DNA from: Serratia symbiotica
Lineage (GTDB): Bacteria; Pseudomonadota; Gammaproteobacteria; Enterobacterales; Enterobacteriaceae
Direction: 5' to 3'
NCBI GenBank assembly: GCA_024160085.1
Contig: JAMDYG010000001.1
Location: 1-64,000, forward strand
DNA length: 64,000 bases
Shown here in pieces: positions 1-9,791 of this stretch. Under the pieces are notes generated by a model. That model worked only from the letters and a program-made list of their open reading frames with translations, did not search any database and had not been told where the DNA came from. Every line of letters starts with the position of its first letter. Positions within the stretch are counted from its first letter, which is position 1. Position numbers and translations under genes: made by a program.

Positions 1-1420
1 CAATATTTCACCATTGAGCTTGCCGTTATTGATTTTACCAAATAAAACCCATGTTTTACTCTGATCCAGTTTCGGTGATTTACACCACCACATCATCAGG
101 GTTGTAATACCTGTACGGTATTTGCGAGCCAGCCAGTGAGCAAGTTTCCAGAACACCACTCGGTCGATATAGCTGAACACTTTAGCTTTAAAATCAATGA
201 ACTGATAGAATGTATCCCAGCCTTTCAGTTTCCGGTTGAGCACCTCAGACGTATCGATTTTGCTTTAGCTGTCATTGCCTGATAACAGTGCTGTCAGTGC
301 CATCAGCGATGCTGCGAAGTTTCTGGCCTTATCGTGTGGGATTTATCGACACCACCCGCATATCGCCGTAACGGACTGCATTTGCGGATGATCCGATGGC
401 CCAGAAAGATAAAACAGTCATTGACATGGGTGATTTTAGTCTTGTTCATGTTCAGCCTGTGCTTTACTCCCTTGATGATGAGCACGAAGTCATCAGCATA
501 GCGGTAGTATAATCCATGGCGAATTTCCATTGCCAGTTTTCTCTGACCGCAGTACCTCGGCCTCGCTGGATACTGTTATTCCAGTACTATCGATCCTTTC
601 TGGCTTTCCTGCTCTGGTAGCATTTATGCAGATACTGATCGAATTGATTCAGCATGATATTCGACAGCAATGGCGATATCACGACTCCCTACGGTACACC
701 TCCACTGGCGGCCCGAAAGAGTCTGATATCAATATGGCCTGCCTTGATTGTTTTACAGCAGAACCATGAAACGTGAGTCACTAATTCTTCAGCGTACGGC
801 TTTCATCAGCAGACGATGATGCATTGTGTCGAAGTAGCTGGACAAATCTCCTTCAATAACCCAGCGTCCTCGGGTTTCCCCACAGTCAGTGAGCTGTAAT
901 TTCACCGTGCGGAGGATCTCGCGTGGTAAACGCTGCATTCAGGCAGGAAGCCATACGAGAGCGTATGAAAAGAAAATCATTCTCCTAGAATCGGCTCCAT
1001 CGTCATCTACATTGCCCGCTGAATAAGACGATCCCGTAACGCGGGGACACCCAGCGGTCGCTGTTTGCCCTTGCTTTTAAGGATGTAAAACCGTATGGCT
1101 GGAAGGGTCAGGTAGTGACCAGAGAGAAGCTATTTTCTGAGTATTGACAGTTCAACAGCTATTCTGGCCTGTAGTTTTGCTTTGTTCACGCCATCAACGC
1201 CGGGGGTGTGCGCCCCCTTTGATGAGAGCGTGATCCGCGCCGCTTCAGCCAGCCATTTTGGTTGTGTTATAAGATGCAGCAGCCGTTCAATCCGTCTGGA
1301 CGGTTCAGTTACTGCTCATGTGGCAAGCTTGCGTTACATTTCGCTGATTATTAAAGGTCTTCACCTCATTAGGTCAGTTAATTCACATCGCAAACACATT
1401 TAAACTGCTTCCCCTCGCCA
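1..1420 (-). pseudogene. Group II intron reverse transcriptase/maturase, decayed, cut by window edge
   Basis: Read right to left, the broken frames give a bacterial group II intron-encoded protein. There is an N-terminal stretch with GVDGV, then RPLGVPALRDRLIQRAM, then GDLSSYFDT with a catalytic aspartate, then YADDFVLI, the reverse-transcriptase active-site box near 490-520. The maturase part ends with WVLFGKIN at the window edge. Frame changes and stops occur throughout, for example after the RLIQRAM block and before the YADD block, so no full-length enzyme can be made. Such proteins splice their intron and reverse transcribe it into new sites. A second, shorter copy of the same family lies at 48.1-48.65 kb. 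Family assignment is firm; the exact N-terminus is approximate. Confidence 0.88.
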
Positions 1421-1990
1421 TGTAATTGGCTGTCCCCATTGCAGACTACTACGAAAGCTCCGCAAGCCAGCACGTCATCGTGGCCATGACCCCATTAATA
1501 TCCGTCACTGACCTTCCCCGGTTCACCTATCTGGACTCAGACATACTGGGGAGGCTGCACATCGCACTCTTTACCCTTCCTTGCCTCAAGTTGGCAGAAG
1601 TCAGCAGCCCGAGAGTGATGGGTGCTGCTGTCCCTGTGTTTTGCTTGCATGTCAAAACATCTTTGACTGACCGTGCACACCTGTCACTGACAGTCCCTTT
1701 TGCACGGCCTGACATATCACCTAGGCCTTGGTGACGTTTTCAACCCACAGAGGCAGATTAACGGGTTCATGTTCTTCAGCTTTTCAGTACTTAACCTTGA
1801 GGATCATCTTGGCTTAGTGATCTGGCCTCAATCCCCGTTGTCAGCGGGTTACATCACCCTGCAGGCATGACGCAGGCCACCTCCGCTCAGGTTCTCCATC
1901 GTCACACCCGGTGGGATTGTTTGACTTCTCGTCATGAGTTACCGGCTCAATATTCCAGATAGACTCGTAGTTCATTTAAGCATCCGTGCT
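1421..1990 (-). mobile_element. Probable group II intron RNA portion upstream of the maturase ORF
   Basis: This stretch lies 5' of the maturase ORF on the same strand and has no credible coding frame. About 570 bases is the usual length of intron domains I-III plus the start of domain IV, where the ORF sits. Short complementary segments such as GAGCCGGTAACTC and CACCGGGTGTGACG are visible on the minus strand. I could not find the canonical 5' GUGYG splice-site motif, so the boundary is a guess based on where the neighbouring tra gene ends. Confidence 0.5.
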
Positions 1991-2012
1991 TGTCCTAGAC
2001 TACGGGTACACT

Positions 2013-3308
2013 ATATACGTGACATCGCCACACCACACCATACCTGATCCGGCTTTGGTAGGCGCTGCTGACCGCAGCCCGAAATAATCAAAACGTGAAG
2101 ACAAGCTGCGCCATAGCTGCGATGGGTGCCGGCCATGCCGGTAAAATCTAGATGGACGACATTGAAGGGGGAAGATCCCTATGCCGGCAATGAACATGTT
2201 GTGGTCACTATTGCGCATATTGGCGCGATAGCCAGCACGCAGTTGTGCCCAGTCCCAGGCGTTGAGTTCGGCACCTACTCCGGCATGTCAGGCTTTTTCA
2301 TCCGAGGAAAAGCCGCTGGACGGGGTCATGTCAATGTCTGTCGCTAGTGTGATGAAGCCGTTGCTCCATGCCGTGCCAGCGGTTGCCTGCGGGCGTATCT
2401 GAAAAGGTGTATTTCAGACTGTTAACCTTGCGTATCTCCACGTTCCGTGAGACCAGTTTCGCCCGGTCAGGCCCACCGTCCATTCCAGTGTTAGTTGCTC
2501 GAAGAAGCCGACGTCCACGTTGCCGCCCCTTTCGGAGTGCTTCCATTCGTCGATGTGAAAATCAGAGGGGCTATAATGGCTAATGTACTCGTTGTAGTTC
2601 CACGTATCTACGCGCTGGAGTTTTGGCGTGATACCTATGGACACTGGTGTACCGGCAAGGGTTAACGGATATGCCAGCGCCAGACCATATTCACTGACCA
2701 GCGCGAACACACCATCAGCACGTGACGTCAGTGGGTTAAGATTATCCTGAGTGGGATAGAGAATGCCGGTCTGCGCGGCATCGAGATAGGCAAGGTCATG
2801 GCTGGTAACCAGCGCGCGTGCTTTTGCCTGTCCCCAGCCTTTGACGACCAGGGCAAAGGGCAGAGAGTCATTTGGGATGGCAACCACCGTAGATACGCCC
2901 GTGCTGGCACGGGCGCTGTAGCCAGAAACGTCCAGTAGGGCTTTTTTGAGGGGGCGATCTGTGCTGAGCTGTTACCGCTGTCTGCCGGATCACTGAACCG
3001 GCTCCAGGTGTCCTTCACCTAGTTCAGTCTGTCCTGTAGGTTATCTAGATTCCTGTAGGTTATCCAGATCACTGACGTGTACGCCTACACCCGGCAGAAT
3101 GACGCCCACGTGGTCGTGGGTATTGTGACAGGTCATCAGCACGGGGTTTACCAGAGCTGCTACAGCATATCCGGATGATGCCTGCCATACCAGTGCCTCC
3201 CATAGCATCGTTACGCGCTTCCGTCCAGGTAGTGGCGCATGCAAGGCTGGAACGGAAATGGTTACCAGAGCCAGAGTGAGACTGCGTGTAATCATTGTAA
3301 TGTTCATC
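2013..3308 (-). pseudogene. TraF-like conjugal transfer protein, frameshifted
   Basis: The start at 3308 has a good AAGGAA ribosome site and a signal-peptide-like N-terminus. The next frames carry TEARNDAMGGTGMAG, then AVAALVNPVLM and VILPGVGVHVSDLDNL. This is the N-terminal signature of the beta-barrel-like TraF family (TraF_2 type) found in conjugative elements. The largest intact piece (about 2414-2887) continues with ADGVFALVSEYGLALAYPL and a variable region, and the end carries MFIAGIGIFPFNVVHLDFTG. At least three frame changes separate these pieces, and a 19-base tandem duplication at 3032-3069 adds one of them. The gene is dead. The family name rests on remembered motif similarity; a distinct outer-membrane conjugation protein is possible. 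Confidence 0.68.
3032..3069. repeat. 19-base tandem duplication inside the traF-like pseudogene
   Basis: Two adjacent copies of TCCTGTAGGTTATCTAGAT differ at one base (T/C). The insertion length is not a multiple of three, so the duplication itself breaks the frame. It looks like a replication-slippage product. Confidence 0.85.
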
Positions 3309-3417
3309 ATTTATTTCCTTTTAGTAGTGATGTTTTCAGGAAAAATAAATCCCTGATGCTGACGCGCCAATAAATCTGGATGTTGGGTTTTATGTTTAAA
3401 AATGGATGTCTTTCTTA

Positions 3418-3830
3418 CTATATATGGCGGCTTATTTTATTACGGTAGTCTTCCCATTCCGGTGAAAGATAAAACTCGCTGTTCAAAATACCTTTCATGT
3501 CGTCCACGCCCCAACAGTTAACTACTTCTCTATTTTCTGAAAAAACACAGTAATTATTCAGTGCTATGAAAACAGAAACAGGTATTTCACGGCCGCCGGC
3601 AAGCGTTGATAAAAGGTGTTCGGGAGCCAGTAGGGTATTGACAGCACCCAGCCGTGCCGCCTTTCTAATTGTTTCACAGAAAGGCAGAAACGCATCTATA
3701 CTTTTATTCTCTCACTTTGCATTGCGCATGACGCCGGTGAAATAAATCACCCGGAGGTTAATTCCGTTAACCTTCTTCAGGCGGCTCATGAAGACAATAA
3801 TATCGTCCTTGTGGCTGATAGTTCCGCACA
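3418..3830 (-). pseudogene. Unidentified conjugative-element ORF, one internal stop
   Basis: The minus strand gives one consistent frame of about 130 codons with a single internal stop. It includes DDIIVFMSRLKKVNGINLR, VIYFTGVMRNAK, the stop, then IDAFLPFCETIRKAARLGAV, IPVSVFIALNNYCVFSEN and EWEDYRNKISRHI before a natural stop at 3418. The residue make-up looks like real protein, and the frame sits between traF-like and another element-borne ORF in the same direction. I do not recognise the family. Its 5' end is unclear because the upstream bases overlap the end of the next ORF in another frame. One amber-type stop makes it a pseudogene unless it is suppressed. Confidence 0.55.
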
Positions 3831-3896
3831 TTGACGGGGGCTTTCCCGGCGCACCAGGTTTATGGTGGGAGCGGTTATATTGCTGTCCGAAGAAAG

Positions 3897-4397
3897 CTAG
3901 TAAGCAACCTCAGACCAACGGGTCAGCATGACCGGCCTTACTGGATGGTCATCGGTGCCGTTAAGCCAGTCCGGGGAGATGCTAAACAAGGCGGTGATAT
4001 GACCGATAACTGGTGTAGTCAGGTAATTCAGCACGCTAACCCCCATGTTCATATCAGCCAGAAGCGTAGCCACGTTTGTCAGGCTAAGCCTGTGTGCGTC
4101 CATCAACTGCCAGAAACGGTCATGCATATGCGTAACGGTGGCTTGGCGTGGGGTCAGTGTATGGAGCATGATCCCCTCGACCACCATGTTGATTAGCTTG
4201 GCGGCAGAAATCCCCAGATTGCGTGATACCCGCGTGATGAATTCCCGTGTAGCTGGACGAAAGCAGATAGCCATTGGCGTGCCGCCAGTCTTTTTACCGT
4301 CGGAAAACTGACGAACCCATTGCTGCATTTCAGTATCCTGCTCCAGCACAATACGCGAGAGAGGCGTTGTCATGTTTTTATGGCTCATAAAGCCCAT
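3897..4397 (-). CDS. Hypothetical protein of a conjugative element (166 aa)
   Basis: This open frame of 166 codons begins MGFMSHKNMTTPLSRIVLEQ; the second methionine (MSHKN) is an alternative start. It has a mixed polar composition with no signal peptide or membrane segment. The middle (SRNLGISAAKLINMVVEG and LTNVATLLADMNMGVSV) looks like short helices of a DNA-binding or ribbon-helix-helix-like protein, but that is impression only. The sequence after the stop at 3897 still reads plausibly (SSDSNITAPTINLVRR), so the present stop may truncate a longer protein. It is one of the few element ORFs without obvious frame breaks. Family unknown. Confidence 0.55.
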   Translation of the reverse strand: MGFMSHKNMTTPLSRIVLEQDTEMQQWVRQFSDGKKTGGTPMAICFRPATREFITRVSRNLGISAAKLINMVVEGIMLHTLTPRQATVTHMHDRFWQLMDAHRLSLTNVATLLADMNMGVSVLNYLTTPVIGHITALFSISPDWLNGTDDHPVRPVMLTRWSEVAY

Positions 4398-4868
4398 AGT
4401 TGTTGGCTAATGCCATGATTAGATTTAAATCATGCTCATTTGTAGCCGCTGTAATTACGTTACCTGTATCGGCAGTGCATGTATAACAGAGAAATTCGAT
4501 CGTTCAGATCGATTACTCGCATGTATCCAGTATGTAGAGTCACTGTTGCCGGTGACAGCCGAAATTATTTTCCCGCATCAGAAGAATGATTGCGTATCAC
4601 CATCACGGGCCACTGCGTACGGGCATGGCTGCGCCAGCGCCACTGTCTGAAGAGGATTTTCAACCGCATCACCACCGCCCTGGATACCGGAGAGAACGGG
4701 ACGTTGAACACCCTATGCCTGACCGGGCACGCGTTTTCCGTAGGTAGGCCAGCAGTCGCTGCACACGGCTGCCGGTTAGTAGGTGAGAAGAGACAATAAC
4801 GGTGTGGTTATCTGCCTGTGCTCGATATATTGAGGCATTGACGCTGCACCAGAACGGTGCGGAGCTGC
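4398..4868. other. No gene recognised
   Basis: Short frames exist on both strands, but none shows a convincing family signature, start site or consistent coding character. The plus-strand piece near 4590-4800 (with RIFNRITTALDTGENGTL) could be a scrap of an element protein. I cannot name it. Confidence 0.5.
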
Positions 4869-4985
4869 TCAGGCGTCAGGTTCTGTGGTGGGCTGCCAGG
4901 GGTCCTGAGCGGTATAGACATGGCTGATAATCCCGGAAAGGGCGAACCAGAAGAGGAGTGCGGCCACGATAATGCACTGCTGCAT
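4869..4985 (-). CDS. Small single-pass membrane protein (38 aa), unknown
   Basis: This short frame has a strong ribosome site (GGGAGTG, 6 bases before ATG). It encodes MQQCIIVAALLFWFALSGII, a clean hydrophobic helix, followed by a short polar tail ending in DPWQPTTEPDA and TGA. Small membrane proteins like this occur in conjugative-element transfer regions, and this one has the same direction as the other minus-strand element ORFs. No family is recognised. The good start signal and the helix are the only support. Confidence 0.45.
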   Translation of the reverse strand: MQQCIIVAALLFWFALSGIISHVYTAQDPWQPTTEPDA

Positions 4986-5576
4986 GAGATTCACTCCCTG
5001 ATAGTGCGAAAAAATAAAATGAGATTGGCAGGAGAGCATCACGCCAGCATCTTGGTAGCCGGAAAATCTGAAGCCGTGCCTGAAATTTTATACAAGCGGG
5101 ATTTGTAGAGCCGGCTGTTCCGGGTTTTCCGTTGCAAATATGATGGGGGCTTTTAACATAACGTCATTTTATACGGGCAGAATGCCAACGGAGGTGAGCG
5201 TGCGTGGGCTGAACTGTTTAAAAGGAAGAGGTAGACTGAATAGAAAGACAGATGCTCAGGCACAGTCTGTACACGCCCACGTGGTGTCTGATGAGGGATT
5301 TCGCCCGGCACGGGCGGAAGAATCGCTATTACAGACGGGAGAGCGGTGGTATCTTGGTCTGAGCGTGCCCGGGGGAATATGGCGGGTGCGGCCAAAGGAA
5401 CCGGGATCCGGGACGCAGAATGGGATGTATGTGGCAGTCAGGCTGATGCCGGAGGCGGGGCTGATATGGTTTCAACGCTAGCCCGCCCTGTCGTCCGACA
5501 GCCTGCTGATGTTTCTGTCCGGACGTCGTGCTGAAGCAGGGATGCTAAGCAGCATTATCAGCGAAGCGCGAAATAG
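4986..5576. other. No gene recognised in this stretch of the conjugative relic
   Basis: A plus-strand frame of 113 codons (5140-5481) is open, but its composition (many Arg, Gly and Pro) and the equally open opposite strand suggest a chance frame in GC-rich sequence. I see no named domain, RNA gene or IS end here. Confidence 0.5.
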
Positions 5577-6113
5577 GTGAGGTATGCCTGTTACTGCGGT
5601 TTTATCTGCGCCGTCCCCCCTCATGCGAGCGTGCATGCGGGGCCAAAAAATAACCCCATCACCCCAAAATTATATGAAACTAATGCGCCGTCATTGTCCA
5701 GTGTCAGCAGTGCTTTGGCACCTCTAGGGCCAATTATTTCTGACGTATCACCCTATACTCCCACCCCGTAAAATGAAGCGTCTCCAGCGCTAGCGATGAA
5801 AGTTCAACCGCCACTGAAACTGGCGTCAGCATTGTTAAATAATGAGGTAGTCTCCCCCGCAGACAATGACAGTCCTCCCGTTGATGGGACAGATGGGGGA
5901 GAGTTCTATACCGGAAGTCTCCTGTCAATACTGGATCTGATGGCAGAAGGAAAGCCGCTTATGCCATCTAATGCAGTCGCCTGGGTAATGAAAAACGGGT
6001 GGGGGGTGGAAACAGGTATTAGTGAATTGTTTCTGGCCTGGCTACAGGACAGCATTGAGGACGATACGTTGTCCATCAATGAGAAGGACAGCGTGCTGCA
6101 CGTCCTGGCATAG
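5577..6113 (+). pseudogene. C-terminal remnant of a MobH-type relaxase (TraI_2_C-like)
   Basis: One frame runs through this stretch with a single TAA at 5769-5771. The first part is Pro/Ser-rich linker-like sequence (ITPKLYETNAPSLSSVSSAL). After the stop comes GSLLSILDLMAEGKPLMPS, then ISELFLAWLQDSIEDDTLSI and NEKDSVLHVLA. The block FLAWLxDSI..L.IN..D..LHV resembles the C-terminal domain of the large MobH (TraI) relaxases of integrative conjugative elements, which nick oriT. The N-terminal catalytic HD-like part is absent, and the C-terminus ends earlier than usual. The location just before an integrase at a tRNA fits such an element. Assignment is moderate; it rests on a short motif. Confidence 0.5.
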
Positions 6114-6418
6114 TTTGTTTTTCTGGTATCCCCAGCTTGTTTTACTGCTATACCGCAACGGTGTGAGACGGTGTGGCAGATAAAGACAGGCTGCAAAAAA
6201 TTTTGAGTCTCTGGGCATACATAATTCACGAAATGGTAAGGGGCTGTTTCATTACCATCAATAAGACACACCAGATAAAAGCGGTCGTTTTACCAAAATG
6301 TCAGGCTACATGATCAACGCTGACATTATTTTTAAAAAAGGTTGCTGTCCAGCAGGCAGTATATGGCTTTCAGCGAAAAAATAATGCTCTTTGCATGAGT
6401 GAATAAAACGAAGTCTTT
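6114..6418. other. Intergenic, nothing recognised
   Basis: This AT-richer spacer between the relaxase remnant and the integrase remnant probably contained the integrase promoter. No clear sigma-70 pair or coding frame stands out. Confidence 0.4.
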
Positions 6419-7383
6419 ATGATGGATTATGTTTCATTTTATGATGTTCTGGATGATTATTTTATCAGTAAAGGTCTACGACCAGCGTATGAATGGAGTT
6501 ACATAAAAGTTGTTAGGACATTTATTGAATTGCGGGGAAGACATCTATCCAGAAAATATTACTCGGATGGATGTTCTGAGATGGCGGCGTCATATAATTA
6601 CTGAAAAGGGTTTGAGTAAGCAAATCTTAAATAATAAAGTTGCTCATATGCATGCCATCTTTAATCACACTATCAAATATAAACTTATTTCAGAAAGAGA
6701 GAATCCATTCAAGCTTGTTGTTGTTAAACCTGATATTAAACGTAAAAAACACTAGCTAACGAGCAGATAAATAAAATTTATCTAGTGATAGAAAGAAAAA
6801 TTATGGGGGAGCAGTCAGGGATCAATGACTATAGGCCTAATGCTCTTAAACCTGCGTGGTTTTGGATGACAACCATTGATACCATGAGAGATATACCGGC
6901 TGCGCTAGAACCAACTGCTTTACATTCGTCTGTACGATATTGACTTGAAGAACGGGATTATAAATCTTCGCCTGGAGAGCTCAAAAAACCATCGTGAGCA
7001 CCGTGTTCCAATTACTAACAGATTTAGGCCCCCATCTGGAGCATTTTTACCATTTATTAGTTAGAAAAGGTGCTAAAGCGGAAGACCAACTGTTTAATAT
7101 CAATCATTTTAACCTGAAAAACGGGCTGGGCAAGAACATGGATCATCAGCCGTTAAGGGATTTTTTCAGAATACTGTCTAAGGAGTGTGGTTATGTCATC
7201 AGTCCACACCGTTTCAGGTATACGATCGCAACAGACATGATGAAAAGACTAGAAAGAAGCCTGAACGATGTACAGATGTTGTTGGGACATTCAAACCTGG
7301 TTGTAACGCTGGAATACGTTGAAGCAAACATCGACAGTATGCGTAGAAATCGGGAAGCAGCTCGCTTTCTGAGATTGAACTAA
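6419..7383 (+). pseudogene. int: Tyrosine recombinase (element integrase), frameshifted
   Basis: Three frames together give one phage-type integrase of about 320 residues. The N-terminal arm and SAM-like region read YVSFYDVLDDYFISKGL, then ITRMDVLRWRRHIITEKGLS and AHMHAIFNHTIKYKLI. After a stop near 6755 the core continues through several broken codons to LYDIDLKNGIINL. The intact 3' part carries ISPHRFRYTIATDMM (the H-x-x-R box), VQMLLGHSNLVVTLEYVE (G-H box and tyrosine nucleophile) and the end RFLRLN. Frame breaks lie near 6520, 6755 and 6960. The gene points at the 3' end of tRNA-Phe, the usual arrangement for an element integrated there. It cannot make an active enzyme as it stands. Confidence 0.85.
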
Positions 7384-7649
7384 GTCAAATTAATAAGGGT
7401 TTAATAATCAAACGGGAAAAATCAGAGTTAATTTCTTTACAGAACGTTGACAAAGCGTAGCTGAAAAGGTAAATACTCGTAAATGAAATTGTTGGGATAC
7501 GATAAATCTAGATGATGCCAGCACCATCCAGATTACCAGTCCCCAGACTCCCATATGAAGAATGAAATACCTCATTCTACACGATAGCTATCAGGAACTA
7601 CTGTCACGCCCGTTAGGGGTATCATCCCATTACGACCAGGCTCTGAAGA
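7384..7649. other. Element-tRNA junction, presumed att side
   Basis: This non-coding spacer lies between the integrase remnant and the 3' end of tRNA-Phe. Integrases next to tRNA genes normally recombine within the tRNA 3' half, so the attachment site should overlap 7650-7700. The matching direct repeat at the other end of the element is not in this window. Confidence 0.45.
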
Positions 7650-7725
7650 TGGTGCCCGAACTCGGAATCGAACCAAGGACGCGGGGATTTTCAATCCCCT
7701 GCTCTACCAACTGAGCTATCCGGGC
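7650..7725 (-). tRNA. pheU: tRNA-Phe (GAA)
   Basis: The minus strand reads GCCCGGATAGCTCAG, the anticodon loop TTGAAAA with GAA, a TTCGATTC T-loop and an encoded 3' ACCA, 76 bases in all. The acceptor stem closes with one G-U pair near its base, where E. coli has G-C; otherwise the tRNA is canonical. The neighbourhood (dsbD, cutA, aspA downstream) matches the E. coli pheU locus, a well-known integration site for genomic islands. Confidence 0.97.
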
Positions 7726-7904
7726 AATAGGGCGTATTAAACCGTATTAGTCGGGAAGCGTCAACAGTTTTATGTGCTAAAAGTGTAAAAATGCATACGG
7801 TTGCTAGTTTTTCAGTCAAATAGCGTATGAATCATCGCTTTGGGCCTGTCAGGCATGATCCTTTCTCTCCGCTTAGCGCGCTGTTTATGCGGTACTACGC
7901 CCCA

Positions 7905-8071
7905 TTTGCAAGACATATTAGGCTAGCCGTTTGGCTGCCAATACTTCAAGGATCTGGTACTTTACCCGTAGTTTTTTCAGGCAGCATTTCTATCTGCTGT
8001 GCTACCGTATCGGTGTCCATTTCGCGCAGCAGGACGCTAGGCTATCCTCATGCTGTATCTTTGCGTTGCAT
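7905..8071 (-). pseudogene. yjdC: yjdC N-terminal fragment (TetR-like regulator)
   Basis: Synteny predicts yjdC immediately after dsbD. At 8071 an ATG opens MQRKD, matching the usual MQRED start of YjdC. Broken frames after it give LLREMDTDTVAQQIEMLPE, comparable to the first helices of this TetR-family protein. Stops and frame changes follow within 20 codons and the rest of the gene is missing. The dsbD reading frame now runs across its first codons. Assignment is by position and a short N-terminal match, so moderate to low. Confidence 0.42.
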
Positions 8072-9791
8072 TCTGCTTTTTTCCATTCGGTTCCGTACTT
8101 ATTGCCCCGTTTTTTTGCAAATGTGCGTTGAATGTTGGTGCATCCATAAATCCGGTAATTCGCTGGTTAGCCAGCTCTTGGCCAGTACCGTTAAAGAACA
8201 AAATAGTTGGTAACCCAATGACTCGCAGTCGTTTCAGCAACGCTGCTTGTTCGGCGTTATTGGCGGTCACGTTTACTTGTAGCAATACCACGTTAGCCAG
8301 CTTAGCCTGTACTACTGCATCGCTGAAGGTATATTTCTCGAACTCTTTGCAGGCCACACACCAGTCAGCGTATAGATCCAGCATCACTGGTTTGCCATGT
8401 GCCTTTTGCAGTGCTACCTCAAGTTGCTTGATGCTATTGATGTGGGTGAAATTCAGGTGAGCCTGATGAACTTTCTGCATGTTGTCAGTGCCGAAGACCC
8501 AATCCTGTAACGGTCTGGCGGTGATCACGGTTGCTGCCAACAGCAGGAGTTGCAGTGCCTGCACCCAGCCGCGTGAGGCTTTTAGGCTCAGGGTGAACGC
8601 CCATCCGAAGAACGCCAGGCCGAGTATGCTCCACAGGCGTAGTCCCCATACATCTCCGAGCACTCGTTCCATCAGGAATACAGGCAGCGCTAAGATCACA
8701 AAGCCGAAGCCCTCTTTCACATGCTGCATCCACGGCCCGCTACGTGGCAGTAGGCGGTTACCAAATAGGGTGACGATCACCAGTGGAATCCCCATTCCGA
8801 GTGCATACAAATACAGTGTGCCGCCGCCGGCCCACATGTTACCGCTTTGAGCGATATACAACAGGATGGCACTGAGAGGAGCAGTGGTGCAGGGAGAACA
8901 AATCAAGCCAGCTAGCGCGCCCATTAGGAACACACCAGTCAACGAGCCACCACACTGGGTGTTGCTCCAGTTTGCCAGCCGGGTTTGCAGCGCAGAAGGT
9001 AATTGCAACGAATACAACCCGAACATGGATAACGCTAAAGTGAAAAACAACACCGATAGGCCGATTAGCACGTAAGGGTGTTGCAGCGCAGCCTGAAATT
9101 GTAGCCCAGTAGCCGCGACTACCAGGCCCAACAGGGTATAGGTCAACGCCATGCCCTGCACATATACCACTGCCAGTGCCAGAATATGCCCGCTATTGTG
9201 CGGTCTTTCATAGCCAAGAATGATGCCGGAAATTAGTGGGTACATCGGTAGTACACAGGGGGTGAAAGCGATGCCTATGCCGATCAACAGTGCCCACAGC
9301 GGCGAGAACGGCAGGCTGGCCGGTTCTGTTTGAGCAGCGAGCGGCAAAGCAGTAACGGCATCCAGTGGGATAAGCCGTGTTTCCGGCGTATAGCAGAAGC
9401 CAGCTTCCGCACAGCCCTGATAGGTGATGCTCAGTCTGGCATTGTATGCCGCCTGCTTTAGTGGAATGCTTAGGTTAAGTTGTTGTTTGAAAATTGCGAC
9501 TTCCCCAAAGAACTCATCCTTATGGCTTAGCCCTTCTGGCAGTGTGAAAGCCCCCAGCGTTACCTGCTGTGGCACTAGTTTGATTTGCTGGCGATAGAGA
9601 TAATAGCCGGGGCGAATTTGCCAGTTCAGAGTTAGTTGGCGATCCTGCTGCTTAAAATCGAAGGCAAAAGCTTGATCAACGGGAACAAACTGGTTACCGC
9701 CATTTTGGCAGAACAACGAAGCTTGTGCCGCCTGCGGCAAGAAAAATAGGCTGCAAAGCAGCAAAATCAGTTTAATAATATGTTGATCCAT
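8037..9791 (-). CDS. dsbD: Thiol:disulfide interchange protein DsbD
   Basis: DsbD carries electrons from cytoplasmic thioredoxin across the inner membrane to periplasmic DsbC, DsbG and CcmG. The 584-residue product has a signal peptide (about 1-24) and a periplasmic alpha domain with Cys127 and Cys133 ([11 protein letters not shown]). An eight-helix membrane core follows, with [10 protein letters not shown] near 179 and [12 protein letters not shown] near 300. The C-terminal thioredoxin-like domain has DWCVACKEF, so all three cysteine pairs are present. E. coli DsbD is 565 residues ending shortly after TGFMDAxTF. Here about 20 extra residues follow, read into the start of the yjdC remnant, so the native stop seems lost. 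The start overlaps the end of cutA by 20 bases, as in relatives. Probably functional. Confidence 0.95.
   Translation of the reverse strand: MDQHIIKLILLLCSLFFLPQAAQASLFCQNGGNQFVPVDQAFAFDFKQQDRQLTLNWQIRPGYYLYRQQIKLVPQQVTLGAFTLPEGLSHKDEFFGEVAIFKQQLNLSIPLKQAAYNARLSITYQGCAEAGFCYTPETRLIPLDAVTALPLAAQTEPASLPFSPLWALLIGIGIAFTPCVLPMYPLISGIILGYERPHNSGHILALAVVYVQGMALTYTLLGLVVAATGLQFQAALQHPYVLIGLSVLFFTLALSMFGLYSLQLPSALQTRLANWSNTQCGGSLTGVFLMGALAGLICSPCTTAPLSAILLYIAQSGNMWAGGGTLYLYALGMGIPLVIVTLFGNRLLPRSGPWMQHVKEGFGFVILALPVFLMERVLGDVWGLRLWSILGLAFFGWAFTLSLKASRGWVQALQLLLLAATVITARPLQDWVFGTDNMQKVHQAHLNFTHINSIKQLEVALQKAHGKPVMLDLYADWCVACKEFEKYTFSDAVVQAKLANVVLLQVNVTANNAEQAALLKRLRVIGLPTILFFNGTGQELANQRITGFMDAPTFNAHLQKNGAISTEPNGKKQNATQRYSMRIA

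Noticed and set aside
5140-5481. Open plus-strand frame of 113 codons
   Set aside because: Arg/Gly/Pro-rich composition, an equally open opposite strand and no family signature; probably a chance frame in GC-rich sequence.
3418-7383. A novel defence or anti-phage system in the unassigned ORFs of the conjugative relic
   Set aside because: No helicase, nuclease, ATPase or toxin motif is visible in the readable fragments; the pieces that can be named belong to transfer and integration.
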